Origin: Flagellimonas aequoris
Lineage (GTDB): Bacteria > Bacteroidota > Bacteroidia > Flavobacteriales > Flavobacteriaceae
Length of the DNA: 64,000 bases
Assembly (NCBI RefSeq): GCF_003584165.1
Contig: NZ_QXFJ01000007.1
Span: forward strand, 1 to 64,000
Direction: 5' to 3'
In this document: positions 59,088 through 64,000 of the stretch, in pieces
Layout: each line of letters starts with the position of its first letter
How positions within the stretch are numbered: position 1 is the stretch's first letter
Notes under the pieces: model-generated
Seen by the model: only the letters and a program-made list of their open reading frames with translations
What the model was told of the DNA's origin: nothing
Databases searched by the model: none
Translations under genes and position numbers: made by a program

Positions 59088-60047
59088 TTAGGTCTGTTTG
59101 GACAAATAATCGCTTATATTCTTGAATATGCGGTCTTCGATACTGGAAATATCGCTTTTTACGAATTTTTCACCCGTAATATTTTCGTATAATTCGATAT
59201 AACGGTTAGACACCGACTCGATATAATCATCGGACATTTCGGGAACCGTTTGCCCTTCCAATCCTTGGAATCCGTTGGAAATGAGCCATTGTCTAACAAA
59301 TTCTTTTGACAATTGCTTTTGTGCCTCATCCTTGGCCTGGCGCTCTTCGTATCCTTCGGCATAAAAATATCGGGAAGAATCGGGTGTGTGGATTTCATCG
59401 ATCAATACGATTTTACCATCCTTGGTTTTGCCAAACTCATATTTGGTATCTACCAAAATCAATCCTCTTTTTGCAGCTATCTCAGTTCCTCTTTGAAAAA
59501 GAGCCTTGGTATACTTTTCCAGCACCTCGTAGTCCTCTTTGGAAACGATACCCCTCTTTAAAATGTCCTCTCTGGAAATATCCTCGTCATGGTCGCCTTT
59601 TTCCGCCTTGGTTGCTGGGGTAATGATGGGGTTCGGGAACTTGTCATTTTCCTTCATTCCTTCGGGCATGGGTACCCCGCACAACATTCTCTTGCCAGCC
59701 CTGTACTCCCTTGCTGCATGTCCAGAAAGATATCCACGGATCACCATTTCCACCTTGAACGGTTCACAGGCTTCCCCTACAGCCACATTGGGATCAGGAG
59801 TGGCCATTAACCAATTAGGAACAATGTCCTCCGTATCCTTCATCATTTTGGTGGCAATCTGGTTCAAAATCTGCCCTTTGTAGGGTATGCCTTTGGGCAT
59901 GACCACATCAAATGCGGACAAACGGTCCGTGGCCACCATCACCAAAACATCATTTTGTAAGGTATAGACCTCCCTTACCTTTCCTTTATAAACGGATTTT
60001 TGTCCCGGAAAATCAAAGTCCGTGGACATCAACGTATTCAGTCCCAT
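59088..60047 (-). CDS. purC: Phosphoribosylaminoimidazole-succinocarboxamide synthase
   Basis: A 319-residue purine biosynthesis enzyme (SAICAR synthetase) joining aspartate to [32 protein letters not shown] (cited in part: [16 protein letters not shown]), [14 protein letters not shown], and [21 protein letters not shown] in part are the family motifs. The longer class with a C-terminal extension, as in yeast Ade1, is usual in Bacteroidota. It follows phoH by one base; both are transcribed together. A second ATG at codon 7 is a possible start. Confidence 0.96.
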   Translation of the reverse strand: MGLNTLMSTDFDFPGQKSVYKGKVREVYTLQNDVLVMVATDRLSAFDVVMPKGIPYKGQILNQIATKMMKDTEDIVPNWLMATPDPNVAVGEACEPFKVEMVIRGYLSGHAAREYRAGKRMLCGVPMPEGMKENDKFPNPIITPATKAEKGDHDEDISREDILKRGIVSKEDYEVLEKYTKALFQRGTEIAAKRGLILVDTKYEFGKTKDGKIVLIDEIHTPDSSRYFYAEGYEERQAKDEAQKQLSKEFVRQWLISNGFQGLEGQTVPEMSDDYIESVSNRYIELYENITGEKFVKSDISSIEDRIFKNISDYLSKQT

Positions 60048-60048
60048 A

Positions 60049-61008
60049 TTAGAATTGATTTTGGTGCTCTATGTTTTTATAGGCATCGATGACCTTCTTG
60101 ACCAATCTGTGGCGGATCACATCCTTATCATCCAAATAAATAATGCTGATACCATCCACATTCTTTAAAATAAGCAAAGCTTCCTTAAGACCAGAAATGA
60201 CCCTTCTAGGCAAATCGATCTGTCCTGGATCACCTGTCAACAAAAACTTGGCATTCTTACCCATCCTGGTCAAGAACATTTTCATTTGGGCGTGGGTGGT
60301 ATTCTGGGCCTCATCCAAAATCACAAAGGCATTGTCCAACGTACGGCCCCGCATAAAGGCCATGGGCGCAATTTGGATGGTGCCATCCTCCAAGTATTTG
60401 GCCAGTTTTTCCGCCGGGATCATATCCCTAAGGGCATCGTACAACGGCTGCATGTAGGGATCCAATTTCTCTTTGAGATCACCGGGTAAAAATCCAAGGT
60501 TCTCCCCAGCTTCCACCGCCGGGCGCGTCAATATGATACGTCGTACCTGCTTTTCCTTGAGCGCCTTCACGGCCAAGGCCACCCCCGTATAGGTTTTTCC
60601 CGTACCTGCCGGACCAATGGCAAAGACCATATCGTCTTTTTTGCAGGCATCCACCACTTTACGTTGGTTGGCTGTCTGTGCCTTGATCAAGCGACCATTG
60701 ACGCCATGGACCAAAACATCCCCACTGCTCTTGGAAGAAGTATAATCCTCCTCGCTGGTACTGGTAAGGATACGCTCGATCATGTTCTCGTCCAACTTGT
60801 TGTACTTGGCAAATTGGCCCGTAATCTCATCAAAGCGCTTGTCAAACTCCTCAAGGAGTTCTTCATCACCATAAACTTTGATCTTGTTACCCCTGGCTAC
60901 AATCTTTAACTTTGGAAAGTATTTTTTGAGCAGTTCGATGTTTTCGTTTTGCTGCCCGAAAAATTCTTGGGGGCTGATGTCCGTAAGTTCTATTATAAGT
61001 TCGTTCAA
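60049..61008 (-). CDS. phoH: PhoH-family ATPase
   Basis: A 319-residue ATP-binding protein: [19 protein letters not shown] (Walker A) about residue 132-150 and [12 protein letters not shown] (Walker B) about 230. The N-terminal part (about 1-90) has a KH-like RNA-binding fold in this family. PhoH proteins are thought to act in RNA processing with YbeY-type partners. The start is TTG at 61008 (read as MNELIIEL) because there is no in-frame ATG upstream and the domain begins here. It precedes purC by one base. Confidence 0.93.
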   Translation of the reverse strand: MNELIIELTDISPQEFFGQQNENIELLKKYFPKLKIVARGNKIKVYGDEELLEEFDKRFDEITGQFAKYNKLDENMIERILTSTSEEDYTSSKSSGDVLVHGVNGRLIKAQTANQRKVVDACKKDDMVFAIGPAGTGKTYTGVALAVKALKEKQVRRIILTRPAVEAGENLGFLPGDLKEKLDPYMQPLYDALRDMIPAEKLAKYLEDGTIQIAPMAFMRGRTLDNAFVILDEAQNTTHAQMKMFLTRMGKNAKFLLTGDPGQIDLPRRVISGLKEALLILKNVDGISIIYLDDKDVIRHRLVKKVIDAYKNIEHQNQF

Positions 61009-61128
61009 AAAAAGTGAGGTGTTACAGTTGTTTTTGAAGAATTATATTCTTTCTTTTTTAACTAATTTTACAACGCAAACTTAACCAAAAATCAATTTGA
61101 GCGGGCAAAAACATATCAACAGTATTGC

Positions 61129-61959
61129 ATGGCAATCATAACCTTAACAACAGATTTTGGCTACAAAGATCACTTTGTGGGTGCTGTTAAAGGGGCGATT
61201 CTGGGTAACCTCCCCGATGCTACCATTGTTGATATTTCACATGCCATCAATCCCTTCAATATTCAAGAGTGCGCCTATATCCTTAAAAACGCCTATCGGT
61301 CGTTTCCGATGGGAACGGTTCATGTGGTGGGTGTCGATTCGGAATGGTCTCCTGAAAATCAGCATATTGTGGTGCAGGTGGATGGTCATTATTTTGTAAG
61401 TGCGAACAGTGGTGTGATTTCGTTGATCACTTCCGAAGTGAAGCCCGAAAAAGTGGTAGAGATCAACTTGCCCAATGCAGAACCCGGCTCTTTCCCTGTA
61501 TTGAACATTTTCGTGCAGGTGGCCTGCCACATTGCCCGTGGTGGAAAACTTGAAGTCATCGGAAGAAGTTTTGATGAACTGAAAGAACTCCGTGAATTTG
61601 AACCACGAATTATCAACAATGGCAAGTCCATTTCTGGTAACGTGATCTACATCGATAACTATGGCAACGTGGTCACCAACATTCAAAAAGGTCTTTTTGA
61701 AGCTTATCGCAATGGTAGGGATTACGAAATCATCGCCCGTACCACCAAGATTAAGAAGATACACCATAGTTACAACGGAATCATCAATTACAACCTAGAT
61801 CGTTCGCAGCGGATGGGGCCAGGGGATGCCTTGGCACTTTTCAACTCCGCAGGTTATATAGAACTTGCCATTTATAAGAGTGACCTGAATTCCGTAGGTG
61901 GGGCCTCTTCCCTACTCGGATTGAATTACAGAGACACCGTAACCATAAATTTCCTATAA
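61129..61959 (+). CDS. SAM hydroxide adenosyltransferase (DUF62)
   Basis: A 276-residue enzyme of the SAM-hydrolase/halogenase family that splits S-adenosylmethionine to adenosine and methionine. ITLTTDFGYKDHFVGAVKG at the start, VVDSEW-like GVDSEWSPENQHIVVQV and the C-terminal NYGNVVTNI are the family blocks; the chlorinase loop is not evident, so hydroxide use is expected. It is divergent from phoH with a 120-base gap that must hold both promoters. The ABM gene starts at its stop. Confidence 0.9.
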   Translation: MAIITLTTDFGYKDHFVGAVKGAILGNLPDATIVDISHAINPFNIQECAYILKNAYRSFPMGTVHVVGVDSEWSPENQHIVVQVDGHYFVSANSGVISLITSEVKPEKVVEINLPNAEPGSFPVLNIFVQVACHIARGGKLEVIGRSFDELKELREFEPRIINNGKSISGNVIYIDNYGNVVTNIQKGLFEAYRNGRDYEIIARTTKIKKIHHSYNGIINYNLDRSQRMGPGDALALFNSAGYIELAIYKSDLNSVGGASSLLGLNYRDTVTINFL

Positions 61960-62262
61960 ATGTTGACCCGTATCGTAAAACTGACCTTTAAACCCGAAAA
62001 TATTCCTAGTTTTGAGCAAATCTTTGCGGAAACTAAAAACGGAATCTTGGCATTTGAAGGTTGTAACATGGTGGATTTGTATCAGGATATCAATAATCCC
62101 CATATCTTCTTCACCTATAGTTTTTGGGATACGCCCGCGGATCTGGAGAAATACAGGAACTCCGATTTTTTCAAAACGGTTTGGGGCAAGACCAAATTGC
62201 TGTTCTCCGATAAACCGCAAGCCTGGAGCGTAAATAAAGTCCAATCTACAAATCCATCTTAA
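61960..62262 (+). CDS. ABM-domain putative monooxygenase
   Basis: A 100-residue antibiotic-biosynthesis-monooxygenase-type ferredoxin-like domain: MLTRIVKLTFKPENIPSFEQIF, then FEGCNMVDLYQDINNPHIFFTYSFWDTPADLEKY in part (GCNMVDLYQD). Such small dimers act on quinols or protect against reactive compounds. It directly follows the SAM enzyme (no gap) and overlaps the gldF start. The placement before gldF is usual in this group of bacteria; a role in gliding is not implied. Confidence 0.88.
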   Translation: MLTRIVKLTFKPENIPSFEQIFAETKNGILAFEGCNMVDLYQDINNPHIFFTYSFWDTPADLEKYRNSDFFKTVWGKTKLLFSDKPQAWSVNKVQSTNPS

Positions 62263-62993
62263 TGTTCGCAATTTTTAAGAGAGAGGTACGGTCCTTTTTT
62301 ACATCGCCCATTGGTTATTTGATCGTGGGATCCTTTTTATTGCTCAATGGACTTTTCCTATGGGTCTTTAAAGGAGAGTACAACATTTTTGATTATGGAT
62401 TTGCCGACTTGGGCAATTTCTTTTTGCTTGCTCCATGGATTTTTATTTTTTTGGTTCCGGCCATCACCATGAAGAGTTTTTCGGAAGAACTCAAAATGGG
62501 GACTTTGGAACTCTTGTTGATCAAACCTATTTCGGTATGGAAACTGGTTTTGGGCAAGTTCTGGGGAGCCGTTCTTTTATGTGTGATTGCTGTAGTGCCC
62601 ACAATCGTCTATGTTTTTGCCATTTCCAAATTGGGCATGACCGAAGGTAATTATGATTTGGGAATTGTATTGGGATCCTATTTTGGACTACTCTTTTTAA
62701 TCAGTTCCTATACGGCCATCAGCGTTTTTGCCTCTACCCTTTCGGACAATCAGATCATTGCGTTTTTGGTGGGCATCCTGATTTGTTTTTTGATTTTCAA
62801 CGGGTTTGATGCCATTGCCTCACTTTTCTCCAACGGGGAAACCCAAGAGGTTTTAAAAGGATTCGGTGCCAAGGCCCATTTCGACAGTATTGCCCGTGGG
62901 GTTATCGATACGAGGGACCTTGTTTATTTTGTATCGCTGACCTTATTGTTCCTGTATCTCACGTTTCAACGTTTAAAACAATTGCCACGCTAA
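62262..62993 (+). CDS. gldF: Gliding motility ABC permease GldF
   Basis: A 243-residue inner-membrane protein with six helices, MFAIFKREVRSFFTSPIGYL at its start, the usual N-terminus of GldF. SFSEELKMGTLELLLIKPIS is the conserved loop of this ABC-2-type permease. GldA, GldF and GldG form a transporter needed for gliding in Flavobacterium johnsoniae. It overlaps both neighbours (TTAATG and TAATG), so the three are coupled. Confidence 0.95.
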   Translation: MFAIFKREVRSFFTSPIGYLIVGSFLLLNGLFLWVFKGEYNIFDYGFADLGNFFLLAPWIFIFLVPAITMKSFSEELKMGTLELLLIKPISVWKLVLGKFWGAVLLCVIAVVPTIVYVFAISKLGMTEGNYDLGIVLGSYFGLLFLISSYTAISVFASTLSDNQIIAFLVGILICFLIFNGFDAIASLFSNGETQEVLKGFGAKAHFDSIARGVIDTRDLVYFVSLTLLFLYLTFQRLKQLPR

Positions 62994-64000
62994 TGGGAAA
63001 GTTTTGGATAGCCATATTGAAAGCCGTGGTTGCGCTGATCGTATTGAATATCTTGGCGGGTTTCGTGTACACACGTTTTGACCTGACCGAAGACCAACGT
63101 TATACCCTTTCACAACCTGCTGTGGAAGTAGCCCAAAAATTTGATTCCCCAGTCATCATCGATATTTTGTTGGATGGCAATATTCCTGCGGAATTTTCAA
63201 AATTGAAGGCAGAGACCGTTCAATTGATGGAATCCTTTGCATCAAAAAATAGCAACATTACCTATGACTTAGTTAATCCCCTAGAAGATGAGGAACAGGC
63301 AGAACAGACCATTGCCGAGCTCCAAAGTTTGGGATTAAAACCTGCAAATGTCACCATTGAAGAAAACGGAAAAGTTTCCAACGAACTGGTTTTTCCTTGG
63401 GCCATGGTCAATTATAAAGATAAGACGGTTAAGGTTCCGCTGCTCAAGAACAAGCAGGGATCCACGGCCGAAGAGCGCATCAACAACTCCGTACAACAAC
63501 TGGAATATGCCTTTGCAGATGCTTTTACCAAATTAAGCACTACCGATAAAAAAAGTATTGCCGTTATTAAGGGCAATGGAGAATTGGGCGACATCTACAT
63601 TGCCGATTATTTATCCACAGTTCGGGAATATTACAACATAGGTGCCATTACTTTGGATTCAGTAGCCAGCAATCCCCAAAAGGTTTTGGACCAGCTCAAG
63701 AACTTTGATATGGCGCTCATCGCCAAACCCACCGAAGCGTTCACGGATGAGGAAAAATACGTGGTGGACCAATACATGGTTCAAGGCGGAAAATCCATTT
63801 GGATGATCGATCAGGTGGCCATGGAAATGGACAGCATTTATGCTGGCGGCGGAAGTGCCTTTGCCTTGCCCCGAGAACTCAACCTGAAAGACCTGTTCTT
63901 TAAATATGGGGTAAGAATCAATCCCGTTTTGGTAAACGACCTGTATTTTACCCAAATCGTCTTGGCCACGGGCGAAGGAAACGATTCCCAATACAATCCC
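62993..64000 (+). CDS. gldG: Gliding motility protein GldG, 5' part
   Basis: The first 336 codons of a gene running off the right edge. It starts ATGGGAAAG overlapping the gldF stop. An N-terminal helix (VVALIVLNILAGFVYTRFDL) leads into the GldG/ABC-auxiliary extracellular domain: FDLTEDQRYTLS, VIIDILLDGNIPAEF and the Gly-rich KGNGELGDIYIADYL. The protein is a partner of GldF in the gliding-associated ABC system. No stop codon occurs in the frame to 64000. Confidence 0.95.
   Translation, partial: MGKFWIAILKAVVALIVLNILAGFVYTRFDLTEDQRYTLSQPAVEVAQKFDSPVIIDILLDGNIPAEFSKLKAETVQLMESFASKNSNITYDLVNPLEDEEQAEQTIAELQSLGLKPANVTIEENGKVSNELVFPWAMVNYKDKTVKVPLLKNKQGSTAEERINNSVQQLEYAFADAFTKLSTTDKKSIAVIKGNGELGDIYIADYLSTVREYYNIGAITLDSVASNPQKVLDQLKNFDMALIAKPTEAFTDEEKYVVDQYMVQGGKSIWMIDQVAMEMDSIYAGGGSAFALPRELNLKDLFFKYGVRINPVLVNDLYFTQIVLATGEGNDSQYNP

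Overview
The window looks like a flavobacterial (Bacteroidota, probably marine Flavobacteriaceae) chromosome carrying a large integrated metal-resistance island. Lineage evidence: gldF and gldG gliding genes at the right edge, HYC_CC_PP-type periplasmic proteins, a Bacteroidota-type tyrosine integrase, RND pumps typical of the phylum, TAnnTTTG-like promoter sequence, and low-to-moderate GC. The genus cannot be named from the sequence alone.

Island, from before base 1 to about 47201. Almost every gene is on the minus strand. The left edge is a complete-looking IS21-family element (1-2552). A secreted-type Gfo/Idh/MocA oxidoreductase follows, then two small cassette-like units (DUF4304 and DinB-like genes). 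These units are bounded by an identical 79-bp repeat, gene-specific inverted repeats and bulged hairpins that resemble integron attC sites. The next block is a long copper/silver operon read from 20398 down to 5719: HYC_CC_PP protein, CusA pump, TolC channel, multicopper oxidase fused to a beta-barrel, DUF3347 lipoprotein, haem-binding protein, CopA ATPase, PepSY protein, DUF305 protein, CusB adaptor. After a DUF4238 gene comes a zinc/cadmium/cobalt block: two near-duplicate CPC-type P1B ATPases, one SPC-type P1B-4 ATPase, two CDF transporters plus a fused remnant of a CDF and a third ATPase, a cation/Ca2+-exchanger-like protein, two Fur-family regulators, and a set of stress and accessory genes (Usp, bestrophin, MgtC, YceI, three SpoIIAA-like paralogs). 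The last block is a Czc operon: HYC-like protein, a pump fused to its own TolC channel, adaptor, PII-like protein, Fur regulator. The island ends with two small genes, an integrase and the 3' half of a tRNA-Met (CAT) gene. The integrase therefore sits next to the attachment site, and the other end (with the rebuilt tRNA) should lie left of this window.

Core chromosome, 47243-64000. An acetate module comes first: cNMP/CBS/DUF294 protein and DEDDh exonuclease on the plus strand, then acs, a response regulator, a symporter-histidine kinase fusion, a cation/acetate symporter with its DUF4212 partner, and a porin on the minus strand. A zinc-ribbon/HTH protein of IS1 InsA type lies just upstream of that minus-strand set. 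Next are purC and phoH (minus), then a SAM hydroxide adenosyltransferase, an ABM monooxygenase, gldF and the first 336 codons of gldG (plus).

How it works together: cytosolic Cu(I), Zn and Co are expelled to the periplasm by the P-type ATPases and CDF proteins. RND-TolC machines then carry metal across the outer membrane, while periplasmic oxidase and binding proteins detoxify or buffer copper. A shared 15-bp TGCA-N7-TGCA-like element in front of three operons suggests that one of the two Fur-family proteins controls part of the island. No CsoR, CueR or CusRS-type copper regulator is visible in the window.
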